Shown one piece after another: positions 48,860 through 61,039 of a stretch of DNA of 64,000 bases. The position numbers and the translations under genes are program-made. This DNA is from Glebionis coronaria (taxonomy: Eukaryota > Streptophyta > Magnoliopsida > Asterales > Asteraceae). The stretch covers positions 116,922,340-116,986,339 of the forward strand of contig CM046875.1 of NCBI GenBank assembly GCA_025667525.1. Direction: 5' to 3'. Numbering within the stretch: position 1 is the stretch's first letter; every line of letters starts with the position of its first letter. The notes under the pieces were generated by a model. It saw only the letters and a program-made list of their open reading frames with translations. It made no database searches and was not told where the DNA came from.

Positions 48860-49540
48860 GGCTACCCGCAACGGGCACTTTTTGTCTCGGTCGAGACTCG
48901 GTCGCGCCGTTGCGGCGATTCGGTCGCTGAGTCTCGATCGACCCAATCCGACCCTAGGCACGACCTTGTTACTAGCCGTTTTATAAAAAAAATTTAATTT
49001 AAACTTTTACCTTAACTTATATAGATACCCCATTTAATCAACCATTTGTCACACAAATTAAACACAAAATTCTTCAAAATACAATGTCTTATGAATTATT
49101 TTTGCCGACTCTTCCGACGACGAGAATGAAGTTACAAATGAGTTTGAGGTTTTTACGCAAGCTTGTGAAGCGGCTTACGAAGCATCGAACCCTCCAAAAA
49201 ACGAGGGTACATACATACAGATTACCAGGGTGCACATAATCGTCTAGTGGCAACTTATTTTACTGATGGGCCGCAGTATGTTGTGGAGACATTTCGTGAA
49301 CGGTTCTGAATGGATCGAGCTTTATTCTTACGAATTGTTGACGACTTGAAAAATAACTATTCTTATGTAATGTTTTTTTAATTAATGTAATGGATTTTTG
49401 TGAAAGTTAATGTGTTTAATAAAAAAATTTAAATTAGGTCGCAGTAGGTCGCTTTATTGGGGCAAATAGGTCGCACTAAGTCGCAGGAGATAGAAAACTA
49501 AAAAATAAGGGTTGCGACTTAGTCGCTGTTGCACGTAGCC
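48860..49540 (+). mobile_element. PIF/Harbinger-type derivative with transposase remnant
   Basis: Starts GGCTACCCGCAAC and ends GTTGCACGTAGCC, an inverted pair, flanked by TAA on both sides (48857-48859 and 49541-49543), the 3-bp duplication of this superfamily. The interior near 49220-49360 reads HNRLVATYFTDGPQY, then VVETFRERF, a stop, and MDRALFLRIVDDL, which corresponds to the N-terminal part of plant Harbinger transposases. Only this stretch remains, so it is a 681-bp deletion derivative. Confidence 0.8.
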
Positions 49541-50071
49541 TAATTAAATCATTTACAAACAATATTGAAAAATGTGTTGCAGGTGTGTATTTTATAAACA
49601 AATTCCTAAAATGACGAAATATACTAATTGAACATTATTGAGGAACTGTTACTATGGGTGTGTGTTATATAAAGTAAACGAGTGAAGTGCAAAAATCATT
49701 TTTATGATATGTTGAAGAATCGATTTATATTTTTCGTTAGTTTTTTGATATCAATTATTCGATTGTTAGTAAACGGTGTATCATACATCCCTTCAGACAA
49801 ATGTTGCAAATGATTTTCTCGTTAAAAATTAACAACGTTTAAAAGGAAAGGTATTCTTATCTTTTTCCTTTTCCAGGAATGTATAATAAACCTTGTCATC
49901 TAAAAAAAATCGAAAAATGTTGTTATTTAAAAAATAAGTTTTTTTTCGAAGAAAAAAAATTATTTTCGAAAAAAAAAGTTTAATCTTTTTCGAGAAAAAT
50001 GAAAAACATTTTTTTTCGAAAAAAGAGTTTTTTTTTTAAAGTTTGTTTCGAAAAACAATTAAACTTTTTTC

Positions 50072-50474
50072 CAATGTTGCAAACCAAGGTCTACAAGCCC
50101 GATTAATCTCCGATTAATTGCTACAAGGCCATCAACTTTGCCGAATGTAAAGGCGATTAATGGCGGTCAACTTTGGTCAATGGCGGTCAAAGAAGGTCAA
50201 ACTTGCCGAAAACTTACTGATAATACCAAAAACTCGCTATAAACTTGTCTTTATCACTTATAATAACTATTTACATGTATGAAAAGTTGGATTCTAAGAA
50301 TAGTAATGCCTAAAATACCTAAAATTCGTTAAGAATACCCAAAACTTGCCGGAAATATTTAAAATTTGCTAAATATGCTGATCCGATTAATCACCGATTA
50401 ATCCTGCCTAGAACCATTACAAGCTACAGGATGGTTGACCGGCCGGCTAGCGATTCACGATTTTTGCAACATTG
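50072..50474. mobile_element. hAT-type MITE nested in the foldback element
   Basis: Ends are CAATGTTGCAAA and TTTTGCAACATTG, inverted. The flanks CTTTTTTC and TTTTTTTC match at 7 of 8 positions, as expected for a hAT 8-bp duplication in T-rich DNA. The interior has GATTAATC-type repeats near both ends. Confidence 0.7.
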
Positions 50475-50975
50475 TTTTTTTCTATAAATAACATGTATCG
50501 AAAAAAATATTTAAAAGAAAATTGTTTCCAAAAAAAAAAAAATTTTGAAATAAGTTATTTTTTAAAAAAATTTAATTTTTTTTCGAAACAAACTTTAAAA
50601 AAAAATTTAACTTTGTTTTCAAAAAAATGTTTCTTTATTTTTTTGGGAAAAGATTAAACTTTTTTTTTTCAAAAATAATTTTTTTGAAACAAGTTATTTT
50701 AAAATAAATTTAATTCTTTTTTTCGAAACAAACTTTTTTAAAAAAAATTTAAACTTTATTTTCAATTTTTTTTTATTTTTTCGAAATTTTTTTTTTTTCA
50801 AAAATAAACTTTTTTCCGAAACAAGTTATTTTTAAAAAAAGTTTAATTGTTTTTTTTTGAAACAAACTTTTAAAAAAAAAGTAAACCTTTTTTTCGAAAA
50901 TTTTTTTTATTTTTATTTTCGAAAAAACCTTTTTTTTAAAACACTTTTCGAATTATTTTTTTAAATAATAGGGTT
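50475..50975. repeat. AT-rich tandem array inside the foldback element
   Basis: Units of about 130-140 bp start at GAAACAAGTTATTTT-type strings near 50548, 50689 and 50818. Each holds alternating poly(A) and poly(T) runs with TTTCGAAAC motifs. Similar sequence lies left of the nested MITE at 49910-50071. Confidence 0.65.
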
Positions 50976-51190
50976 CACTATACATCTGTGAAATAAGAAA
51001 AAGACAAAGAATAACATACCTTTTAAACTTTGTTAATTTTTAACTTGAAAACCATTTGTATTATTCGTCATTCACCGTTCACTAACGGAGAGATGGTTAA
51101 TATCAAAAAAACTAACAAATGATTTAATTCGATTTTTCGATATATCACAAGAATAATTTTGCACTTCACTCAAAGTAAAAACTTATAAAA

Positions 51191-51607
51191 CAAGCTAACA
51201 TTTATTAATTGAGATACAAATTCTGTAATGAGTTTAAACAATAACTCCATAATTCAATTTATGACTGAATTGAACAAAAACGAAAAAAGTACGTGAGAAC
51301 ATAGAGGAAACAAATAAAACATCGAGTAAACAATGGATATCATCATCTTATTTTATCCTATTCATCGTTCAAACAATTAATTTTGTTTCGGCTAAACACG
51401 TAAACTTGATCTCTTTTTTCTTTGTCTTTCGTGTTGACCATTGGCATATTGTCATTCACCTCATTTCCTACAAATAAATGGGAAATAGTGATTTTACAAG
51501 ATACAAATAAAGAGCAAGTAATACAAGTAATTAAGCAAAAGTCTCGCACGCCACGATGGTCCAAAACTAGTATAATACGTAGTATCTAAAAGAACCAATA
51601 ACAAGTA
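51191..51607. other. Intergenic, nothing recognised
   Basis: A short minus-strand frame (51358-51564) has no recognisable family. AT-rich. Confidence 0.4.
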
Positions 51608-51879
51608 CTTTCTCTGTCACATATTAATAGTTCATATTATTATTTTTAGACGTCTTAAATTAATAGTTCAGTCCAAAAATAGATAAGAAATATAAATTAA
51701 GTTTACCATATCACCCTCACTTGAGGGTATTATTACAAACAATAAAGAAGTTGTAAATTAATTAGTTAAGCGTAAAGTTGTCATTTTATAAAAAGTAAGA
51801 AAGAAAAAACTGAAAAAGTGATGTTTTTATTAAACTGCATGTTTTTTATCGATGGACTATTATTATGGGACGGATGGAG
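51608..51879. mobile_element. Stowaway (mariner) MITE
   Basis: Flanked by TA on both sides (51606-51607 and 51880-51881). The left end CTTTCTCTGTCACATATTA pairs with the right end TATGGGACGGATGGAG in inverse orientation, the CTCCGTCCCA-type terminus of plant Stowaway MITEs. 272 bp. Confidence 0.75.
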
Positions 51880-51881
51880 TA

Positions 51882-52192
51882 ACTTAAAAAGGTGTATGTC
51901 TAAAAAAGTATAACTTTTTAGGTGTTTTACTAATTTCTCCTCCAAATTGACCACACATATATGACACGTTTAAGTCGTACGCCATGTCGAGTCGAGAATA
52001 TAAAATAATTAAAAAGATAAATCTAAGACTGAACTAAAATACATTAGGTCAGGTCAGTTTTTTAGTTCAATCCGATCTATTCAAAATTATTTGTAGTACC
52101 GTTAGTAGTATACCAAATATCGTAGTTATAGCAAGTAGTAGTAGCGTGCTATATACAAGTACAGCTGGTTGTAATAGTAAGTACTGCTAGTT
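51882..52192. other. Intergenic between MITE and Copia element D
   Basis: No gene seen. Some simple GTAGTA-type repetition at about 52130-52180. Confidence 0.4.
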
Positions 52193-52512
52193 TGATAAGG
52201 TCTGATATATCTTAGGTAAAGATATGTTCTAGTTATTATAAGAGTATATCGTTTGTGATATACATATCCTAATAGAATATTCTAGAGTTCCTTGTACTAT
52301 AAAAGGAACATAGGGTCGTTGACACAAAGTTTACGATTAATATTATCTAGTAGTTAGTATATCTCTGTTCTTCTAAAGCTTTAATAAGTTAGATACCGCA
52401 TAATTTATCTAGGTTGAGTAAGAGTCTCTCTCGTGCTCTAGTTTGTTTACAAGCTATTAGTGCAATCCTTAACAGGATAATCGATCTATAAATTTATTCA
52501 TTCAGATCAACA
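52193..52512 (+). repeat. 5' LTR of element D
   Basis: 320 bp, TGATAAGGTCTG...AGATCAACA. Core promoter TATAAAAG near 52298. Followed two bases later by TGGTATCAGAGC (52515-52526), the initiator-methionine primer-binding site. Confidence 0.85.
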
Positions 52513-52591
52513 AGTGGTATCAGAGCTTGTTGAGAAATCTGAATAAGAAGAACAAAGCCAAACCTATAACCTCACTCTTACAAATCTCATC

Positions 52592-53800
52592 ATGTCTCTT
52601 CATGGTGATAAAAACCCTAACATAGAAGATGTTATTCATAATGTTGATCCTCTTCAAACGGCTGCACCAGCTGGAGCAGCTGCAAAAGTTGAACCTAAAG
52701 TTCAAGCTTCTACATGTGTTCCATATACTCTCTCTCCTAATTCTTAAAAACGACAACTATGAAACTTGGGCTATGCAGATGGAACACTTTTTGAATCACA
52801 CAGATCACACTCTATGGGATATCATTAAGTATGGAAACAGGATAAAGCAAGTCACCTTCTTAGCTGGTGGTACTGTGCAAGTTTTTCCTATTGTAACTGC
52901 AGCAGAAATCCAAGCTGATATTAGGGGAAAAAGGGATAGAACTACTCTAGCTATGACACTCTCAGAAGATATTTTACCAAGTTTTCATCATTATAGAGAC
53001 GCCAAAATTATGTGGGAAGCCATCAAGCTTAGATGTGGATGAAATGACAAATCTAAGAAGATGAAGAAAACTGTGTTGAAGCAAGAGTTTGATAGCTTTT
53101 CAATCTCTAGTACTAAAGGGATTCAAAAGGCTATGGACGGTTTAGTAAGTTGCTTTGCTCCTATTCCAGTTGATGAAGCAAATCTTAAATTTTTAAGAGA
53201 AGTTCCACCAGAATGGAAGGCTATGGCTATGCACTTCATCACCAGAGATGATCTTGATGTTACACCTTTTGATCATCTCTATGAAAACCTAAGAGTATAT
53301 GAGATTGATGTAAAAGGAACCAATACAGCTGTAACACATTCAACATCAAAGCCAAATCTTGATTTTGTGTCAGAAAAGTCTAGTGGTACATACAACCAAG
53401 GTACCGCTAGTGGTTCATCTTCCACTCTCATGCCATAGGGAAGACCTCAATCCTCATTAAATGATGAGATGATCTTATCCTTCTCTTCTAGATGATCTAT
53501 AGCAGATGGATGATGTTGATATAGAAGAGATGGATCTAAAGTGGCAAGCAGCTATGGTGTTTGTTAGGTCAAACAGACTCTATAAGAAGACTGGAATGGT
53601 TATGACAGTTGATCCACGGGAGCCTCTAGGATATGATAAATCAAAGGTGTAGAACTGTGGAAAACATGGTCACTTTGCCAGGAAATGCAAGCAAGAGAAG
53701 GCTGGATGAAGTCAAAGAACCAACAGTAACACTAGTAGCATCAGCAGCAAGGAAAGTGGTTCAATGAGTTCTAGCAGGAATCCATGAAATGCAAAAGATG
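52592..53800 (+). pseudogene. gag of element D
   Basis: Starts MSLHGDKNPNIEDVI. Frames shift near 52735. It continues with NDNYETWAMQMEHFL (the UBN2-type gag domain), a stop after KLRCG, then LKQEFDSFSIS and FLREVPPEWKAMAMHF. The zinc knuckle NCGKHGHFARKC at about 53650-53685 is preceded by a TAG, so its first cysteine is missing. Confidence 0.8.
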
Positions 53801-56306
53801 CCAAGGCTATGATCTCAGTAAATAACATAGTCAACTGGACTCTAGCACAAGAGGATGAAGAACATGGTCTGATGGCTTTCTCTCAAGGAGACAGTGAGGT
53901 ACATCTTTATTCTAAAGAGGATGTGCTTAAATTTAACAGTCTTAGATTTGAACTAGAGGAACAATACCAAAAAGTTAATACTTATAATGTAGAAGTTGTT
54001 GCTCATGAAAAAGGATTACAAAAGTTTGAAGCTAACATAGTTTTGTATCAAAAGGCTCAACAAAACTATGAAGAGAAAATTAGAGTTACCTAAAAGAGAA
54101 AGAAACAGAGATCCAAGCCTTTAAAAGAAATTTTTTGAAAGTTTCAACATAAAATGAGGATTTAAAAATTAATTTATCTAATGAAAAAGAAACTATCAAA
54201 AACTGACAAAACTCTTCAAAAGGTATTGGAAAGCTTTTGAACTCTCAAATGGGTTACTATGACAAAACATGGTTGGGATATAAGGATGAGAAACCTGGGA
54301 AAATACAAACTGATAAAGATCTGTCAAAAGGTATTTTTGATATTTCTAGTAGTGATAATGATGGTGTGCATGAGAATAATAGGTATGCTAAGGGAATGAA
54401 GGAAGTTCCTCTGTCATTGTTAGGAATATATATGCCCTCTGAGAACTTTGTAGAGTTGGATGAGTCAAATGTTGTGTATGGTAAACACGCTAAAGTTTTA
54501 AGTGATTCAGATTCAGACTCTAGTAAATATACCTCTTGCACCTCTGATTCTAGTGTCTTGACCCAACCAGAGCCAAGTGTGACCAAAAAGGTTATTTATC
54601 CACCTTTAATGAGCAACTTTGTTCCTGATGGTTATATGTCACCACCTAGTTCTGCTCCAAAGCAGGTAAAATCTCCTAGGAAGACAATGGATAAAGACCC
54701 AAAACATCATGATAGTATTAAAAAGGGTGGCCTAGGATTTGAAAACACTAGGCCAGACTTACCTTTTGGCTCTCTTACAAAAATAACATGAGGTTTTGTA
54801 TGCGGTAGCTTAAGTCATGACAAGGAATTATGGTTAGTGGATGCTCAAGGCACATGACAGGGAATAAAGACTATCTAGCTAAGTTTGAAGAATTCAGAGG
54901 TGGTTCAGTTGCCTTTGGAGGAAGCATAGGAAGAATTACTGGCAAAGGAAAGATAAACACATGAAAATTAGAGTTTGAAGAAGTGTTCGTTGTAAAGGAG
55001 TTGAATGAATTCAACCTCTTTTTAGTATCGCAGATGTGTGATAAAAAGAACAAGGTACTATTCACTGACATAGATTGCATGGTTGTAACACCAGACTTTG
55101 AGATGCCTATAGAGTCTCAGATATTGCTCAAAGTACCAAGGCAGAAGAGCATGAACACTTTTAATCTTCATATTCTTGTTCCTACAAGTGGTATTTCTTG
55201 TTTATTAGCAAACGCTTCTGTTGATGAGTCTAACATATGACATACGAGGTTAGGTCATGTCAATTTCAAAAATCTTAATAAACTTGCAAAGGGAAACCTT
55301 GTAAGAGGTCTACCTTCCAAGTCTTTTCAAAATGACCTTACATGTGTTGCTTGTCAAAAGGGTAAGCAACAAAGGGCCTCTAGTAAGACCAAGACTGTTA
55401 GCTTAGTGACTAAACCCTTACAGCTTTTGCATATGTACTTATTTGGACCCGTTTCTATGAGGAGTGTTAGTTATAAGACCTTTTGCTTAGTCATCACTGA
55501 TGATTTTAGCAAGTTTAGTTGGGTTTTATTTATGGCACATAAAAATGAGACAAATGATTTACTTAAATATTTTATTACCCTAGTTGAAAAACAGCTTACT
55601 AAACAGGTTATGGTTATTAGGACTAATAATGGGACAAAATTCAAGAATGCTGACAATTTAGTAACCCTGGGCTCCACAACAAAATGGAGTAGCTGAGAGG
55701 AAGAACATGACACTAATTGAAGCTGTTAGGACAATGTTAGCTGATTCATTTTTGCCTAACATGTTTTGGGCAGAAGCAGTCAACACTGCATGTTATGTGC
55801 TAAATTGGGTGTTAGTAACAAAGCCTCAAAATAAGACCCCTTATGAGCTTTTGATTGGCATTAAGCCAACCATAAGCTATATAAGACCTTTTCGGTGTCA
55901 TGTAAATATTTTAAATACTCTTAATCAGTTGGGCAAATTTGATGAATCTGATTCAAGATTTTTAGTTTAATATTCAGTGCATAGCAAAGCTTACAAGGTT
56001 TATAATTTAGCATATGGAAAGGTTAAAGAGAATGCCATGTTAACTACTTAGAGAATAAGCCCAATGTCCTAAAAATAGGCTATGCTTGGATGTTTGACTC
56101 AGACTATCTGACTAATTCCATGAATTATTATCCAATGCAAGCAGACTGTCAAATTAGCAATGCAGGTTCAATAGAAGTCAATCCAAGTACCGGTACACAA
56201 GAGAAGGATACTCCTACCTCTGATTCAGAGGAAGATACTAATGAAAGTATATTTGTACAAGTCTTGCCTCCCATCTCACCTACATTGTCTAGCCCAAGTC
56301 TGAAGT
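53801..56306 (+). pseudogene. Protease and integrase remnants of element D
   Basis: A protease block SGCSRHMTGNKDYL lies near 54837, without its catalytic Asp in frame. The GAG-pre-integrase region reads RLGHVNFKNLNKLAKGNL. The integrase core reads HMYLFGPVS, VIRTNNGTKFKN and MTLIEAVRTMLADSF. At two catalytic positions the usual Asp is Tyr and Asn. The frame is lost near the third block. It ends in an acidic linker before the E boundary. Confidence 0.8.
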
Positions 56307-57191
56307 GAAGGTTTATTAACATCATAACAATTATATAAAACCCTAAACGAGATCAAAGCACATATAGCGGAAGCGATTTAACAAGATCATAATAACACAA
56401 TTATAATTAATCGAATTAGGGTTACATACCTTTTAGCCAATGCGGAGATCCACAAGATAAAGAACGAAGCACCGAATATCGATAAAACCTTATCACCAAG
56501 ATATAGTCTAAAGTAAGACTATATTACGTTCTTGTACACACGCAATACAACGAGCTAACCGTGATTCTAGCACGTGTAAACCGAGCTTCAACATCAAGTG
56601 TAAAATCTACCCAACAACCCTAGAGAGGGGTTAGGACTAGATTATTTCTAATCCAAAACCAAAGGATAAAAGGAACCTTAAAAAAGGTGTTTTTCCTTTG
56701 GTGTTGATCGCAAGAAAGAAACCAAACAAACCAACAAACCCTAAGGTTGTGTTTGGTTTGTTGATCGCCAGAGGGAGAGAAAGAGAATGACGAGTGAAGA
56801 ATTATGGAGGTGAGGGGTTGTTTATATAGGCATAGACCTGTACCCATAAACAAATAAAAGAAAAGTTTTTCCCTTCCTTTTTCTCCCCTATAGTCGACGG
56901 CCGAAACACCCATTGGGGTGTTCCGGAACCTTCCAAACTTCTTTCTATTTATTCCTCGTTCTATTTATTCCTCAATGCTCGTTAATACTTAACTCTTAAT
57001 TAATTAACGATCGTTAAAGTTATGTCTCGGTTTAATTTAATAAATACATAAATATATATTTATTAAATAAATTAATAAATACAATAAATATATTTATTAA
57101 ATAAATTAACTCTTTACGTATTGTGTGGAATACCGTAATCTCGAGTTCGATCCTATCACATGACTATTAAATATAAGTCCATAAACTTACA
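56307..57191 (-). repeat. LTR of a minus-strand Copia element E
   Basis: On the minus strand it starts TGTAAGTTTATGGACTT and ends AATAAACCTTCA, with TG...CA ends. Directly upstream on that strand is GTGCAAGTGGGAGC, a typical Copia polypurine tract. No second copy is in the window, so boundaries rest on the ends and the tract only. Confidence 0.6.
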
Positions 57192-57530
57192 GCTCCCACT
57201 TGCACATATTTCGAATATCACGATTACATTGACTAGCGTCTAGTTACACTAGTAACGTCTCTAGTACAACTCGAGTAAAGTCTCCTGGATAAAACCTGTT
57301 AATGCAATGATGCCTAAAAAACGTTACTTGCATTTTTCGTCTCGCTTTGTTTTTATTACGACAATATGTAAAAACAAGCATTTACGAAAACAATGAAAAA
57401 CGAATTCTTGAGTTCAAGTATTTTTCATTTCAACCATTATCACTTAAAGTATGAACAAACAAGTAATTATACTAATTAAGTGATCAAGGATTTAATCTTT
57501 TCTTAAAACTCACTTTTTATTAAGTGTGAC
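57192..57530 (-). other. Polypurine tract and 3' internal fragment of element E
   Basis: The minus strand near 57192-57206 reads GCAAGTGGGAGC. The rest is non-coding AT-rich sequence of the kind between pol and the 3' LTR. The boundary with the LTR of element F is not resolved. Confidence 0.45.
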
Positions 57531-58575
57531 AAAGTTTTATTATTAAACTTTCTTTTTAAGAAAATGTTTTATTAAATTAATTATTTGAAAATTTGAAATT
57601 TGAAAATGGCATATTCTATCTTGGTTTGGAATATCCTTTCAGGATATTTTAATCACCAGATTCGATCCAACCCACTAAAAGACAAAAGGGAGTGGACTCT
57701 ATGCCGGTGGTTCCTTATCGCCTACGGCGATTCCTTATCGATAAGGAACCGCGGGCTGCAATAAAAAACCGCGGATAGATATAGCTGTTGGACATCTGTC
57801 TTATAAATAGTGGACCATTCTCAGACTTTCAGTCCACCTCTTTTGCACATAAACTTTCAGATTCTTACATACTTCTTAAATCACTGAAATCCTTGATCAT
57901 TTGTTTGATTACTACTTGTTTAGAAGTGAATCTTTCTCCTCCCATCTTTTCCTCTCAAAGTGCAAAGAGAAGAACACTATCTTTGTTGAAGTGTTGTGTC
58001 TACCTCAAAGATCCGTTGAAGATCCAAACTTATTTATTCATTGTTGTGTCATTGTTGTGAAGATGCAAGTAGTTGTGTCTATTTGGAAGTTGTGTATGTA
58101 TTAGGGTTAATACTTAGTCCTCAAAGTATATTGGTGTAGATTGGTCCTAGCTATGATTAGGGCTCTACTTTTAGCTTAGAGTCGGAAATTGGTTAAGCGA
58201 CGTTGTGTACGGTTTCTCCACCTTAAGGAGCTTGTTGATTAGTGAACTCTCGAGTAAGGAGTACTCGAGGAGTGGAGTAGGAACGAGGAGTGAGCTTCGT
58301 TGCCGAACCACTATAAATCCTTGGTGTTTGGTTTGATCTTTCCTTCCCTTATCTCTTTACATTCTTTATTATTTATACTTGTGATTATTAGTTTTGTTGC
58401 ATTCATTATTCTTTATACTTGTGATTATTAGTTAGTTGCACTATACCTTGTTCATATTGTTCATAAGAAGGTTTCACATAAATACTCAAGCTTAAGTTTT
58501 TGAAAAAGGATTTTTAAAACCAAACTTTAACAAGCAAATTTAAGAAACTGTTCAACCCCCCTTCTAGTTTATACA
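57531..58575 (+). repeat. 5' LTR of Copia element F
   Basis: Ends CTAGTTTATACA, one base before the primer-binding site TTGGTATCAGAGC (58577-58589). The TATA box TTATAAATAG is at 57801-57810. The left boundary is uncertain (a TG at about 57534 is a candidate). A strong hairpin lies at about 57710-57765. Confidence 0.65.
57710..57780. repeat. Inverted repeat upstream of the F TATA box
   Basis: GGTTCCTTATCG at 57710 is complementary to CGATAAGGAACC near 57740-57752. A second half site ATTCCTTATCGATAAGGAA forms its own palindrome at about 57731-57749. ACCGCGG recurs twice just downstream. It sits 50-90 bp upstream of the TATA box. Confidence 0.75.
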
Positions 58576-58643
58576 ATTGGTATCAGAGCGTGGTTGCTCA
58601 AGACTTTTGAAAATATATTGTATTTTAAAACTTGAATCGATCT

Positions 58644-59590
58644 ATGGATTCCAACAAGTATCTAGAAGGGCAATCCATGCAAAGACCACCTCCTTTTGAA
58701 ACCGATAGTTTTATTTATTGGAAAAATAGGTTTGAGACTTATGTGAAATCAAAAGATTTAGATCTTTGGCATGTTATTACCAATGGTGACTTTTTGCCAT
58801 TTCAATATAATGAAGTTTCTAAAAGTAAGGAGATAGTTACTTTTGATAAAGCTAATGATGATACTAAAAGAAAACTTACTAAAAATAATGAGGCTAAAAC
58901 GGTGATTTATAATGCTTTACCAATGAAAGAGTACGAAAGGATTTCTATGTGTGAAACCGCTAAAGACATTTGGAATACTCTTTTAGTAACTCACCAAGGT
59001 AATAGCCAAGTCAAAGAAAGTAAAATTGATCTTCTTGTTCAACAATATGAACAATTTGTCATCTTAGAAGATGAAACCATAGATAGTGCCTTTGCTAGAT
59101 TTACTATTATTACTAGTCTAAAAGCACTTGATGAAGGTTTTTCTAGCAAGAACAATGTTAGGAAGTTTCTTAGGGCGTTGCCTCCAAAATGGAGAGCTAA
59201 AGTCACGGCGATTGAAGAATCAAAGGATCTCGCCAAATTATCACTCGATGAACTCATTGGTAACTTGAAGGTTCATGAGATGATAATTTTGAAGGAATCG
59301 AAAATGGTGAAAACTAAGAGTGAAAGAAAGTGTCTTGCACTTAAACCCAAGAAGGCACAAAGTGACCATGAAAGTTCCTCGGATAGTGATGATGAGGAAT
59401 ATTCCTTGGCGGTTAGAGACTTTAAGAAGTTCTTCAAAAGACGAGGTCAATACGTGAGGCAACCAAACAACGAGAAGAAACCCTTCTCCAAAAGGATTTG
59501 CCAAAGACGATAAAGGTGATAGGAAATGCTTTAGATGTGGTGATCCAAATCATTTCATTGGTGATTGTCCTAAGCCTTCACGAGAAAATA
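58644..59590 (+). pseudogene. gag of element F
   Basis: The ATG at 58644 gives [18 protein letters not shown]. The gag domain contains [53 protein letters not shown] and an acidic SSSDSDDEE stretch. The frame changes near 59484. It then continues to the zinc knuckle CFRCGDPNHFIGDC (59527-59568), a complete C-x2-C-x4-H-x4-C. One frame change separates gag from pol. Confidence 0.88.
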
Positions 59591-61039
59591 ACCACACGGT
59601 GTTCGTTGGAGGTTCATGGAGCGATAGCGGTGAAGATGTTGATGACAACCCCAAAGATGAGAAGTGTCTCATGGCTCACACTTCTAAAGAGATATGCTTG
59701 GGAATCGATCTAGAGCCCGACGAGTGGATTAAGGATAGTGGTTTTTCTAAACACATGACGCGTAATCGAAGTTTGTTCTCACACTACAAAGCATATGATG
59801 GAGGTAACGTTACATTCGCTAGTAATAGACGTGATAATATCATTGGCAAAGGTACGATCTCTCTTGACTCTATGACTATAGAAAACGTAGAGCACGTAGA
59901 TAACTTAGGTTTCAACCTTCTAAGTATAGGTCAAATTTGTGACAAGAAGTGTAAGGTCATATTTTTGGAATATGACAGTGAAATCGTAAAAGATGGAAAA
60001 GTCATTGGAAAAGGTGTTAGAAAGGATGGGCTTTATGTCATAAAGGTTAATAGGAAGTCAAAGGACAACTTATGTCTAGCGACTTTAAATGATAGTTCTA
60101 ATCTTTGGCATAGGAGATTAGGTCACGCTAATATGCGTTTAATTCAATCTTTAGTCTCTACGGAGTTGGTAAGACACTTCCCCAAGATGAAGTTTGATAG
60201 TCACTTTTGTGATGCTTGCAAAATTGGGAAGAAAGTTCACTAAAGTCACAAAGCCAAGAACTTGGTTTCGTCCTCTCGGTGTTTAGAGCTCCTACATATG
60301 GATCTCTTTGGACCTTCCGCCATACGGAGTTATGGAGGTATCCTTTATAACCTAGTTATAGTTGACGACTACTCTAGATTCACTTGGGCTAGATTTTTTG
60401 CGTCTAAGAATGAAGCTTTCGATCACTTCGAAACCTTTAGTCGAAGAATTCAAAATCAACTAGGATGTTCAATTGTCTCTATTAGGACGGATCATGGTAG
60501 TGAATTTGATAATGAAGTGCAATTTGGTGTCTTTTGTGAAGCTCATGGTATTACCCATAACTTCTCGGCTCCTCGCACTCCACAATCAAATGGGGTAGTT
60601 GAAAGGAAGAATAGGACCATCCAAGATATGAGTAGGACGATGTTAAATGAGCAATCGTTGCCTCAAAATTTTTGGTGCAATGCCGTGGACACATCGACTT
60701 ACATTCTCAACCGAATTCTTATTCGACCTTTTCTAGGAATGACCTATGAGATTCTTAAAGGTAAGACGCCCTCATTAGAATACTTTAGGGTGTTTGGAAG
60801 CAAGTGCTTCATTCTCAACACCAAAGACTACCTTACTAAGTTTGACCCAAAGCTTACGAAGGTATCTTTTTAGGTTATGCTCAAACTAACAAAGCCTACA
60901 TAGTCCTCAATAGAACCTCAGGTGTAATTGAAGAATCACTCAACGTGAAATTTGATGAAACCCCACCTCCATCTAAGACACCACCTTTGGTAGATGATGA
61001 CTTAGATGAAATAGACATAGTTAATGCCAAAGATGTTAG
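59591..61039 (+). pseudogene. Protease and integrase of element F, truncated by element G
   Basis: The protease shows WIKDSGFSKHMT. GAG-pre-integrase reads LWHRRLGHANMRLIQSLV with a C-x2-C motif (CDACKIGKK). An in-frame TAA at 60241-60243 interrupts the linker. The integrase core has all three catalytic contexts: HMDLFGPSA, IRTDHGSEFDN and GVVERKNRTIQDMSR. The frame shifts near 60865. The region ends at 61039, where G begins. RT is absent from the window. Confidence 0.88.

Larger units (their letters stand above)
49660..51190. mobile_element. Large foldback element with about 230-bp inverted repeats
   Basis: The segment at 49660-49895 (from GAGTGAAGTGCAAAA through GTTAAAAATTAACAA to ATGTATAATAAACC) is repeated in reverse orientation at about 50975-51185, with substitutions. 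Between the arms lie runs of A and T with TTTCGAAA motifs, and a nested MITE at 50072-50474. No coding frame of note. Foldback or long-TIR Mutator origin is possible. Confidence 0.7.
52193..56306 (+). mobile_element. Element D: truncated Ty1/Copia retrotransposon
   Basis: Has a 5' LTR, primer-binding site, gag, protease, integrase and the start of the integrase-RT linker, then ends without RT, RNase H or 3' LTR at the boundary with LTR E. Many stops and frame changes. The order protease-integrase before RT is that of Copia. Confidence 0.85.

Noticed and set aside
49900..50975. Small frames rich in Phe and Lys
   Set aside because: They come from poly(A)/poly(T) runs in an AT-rich tandem repeat.
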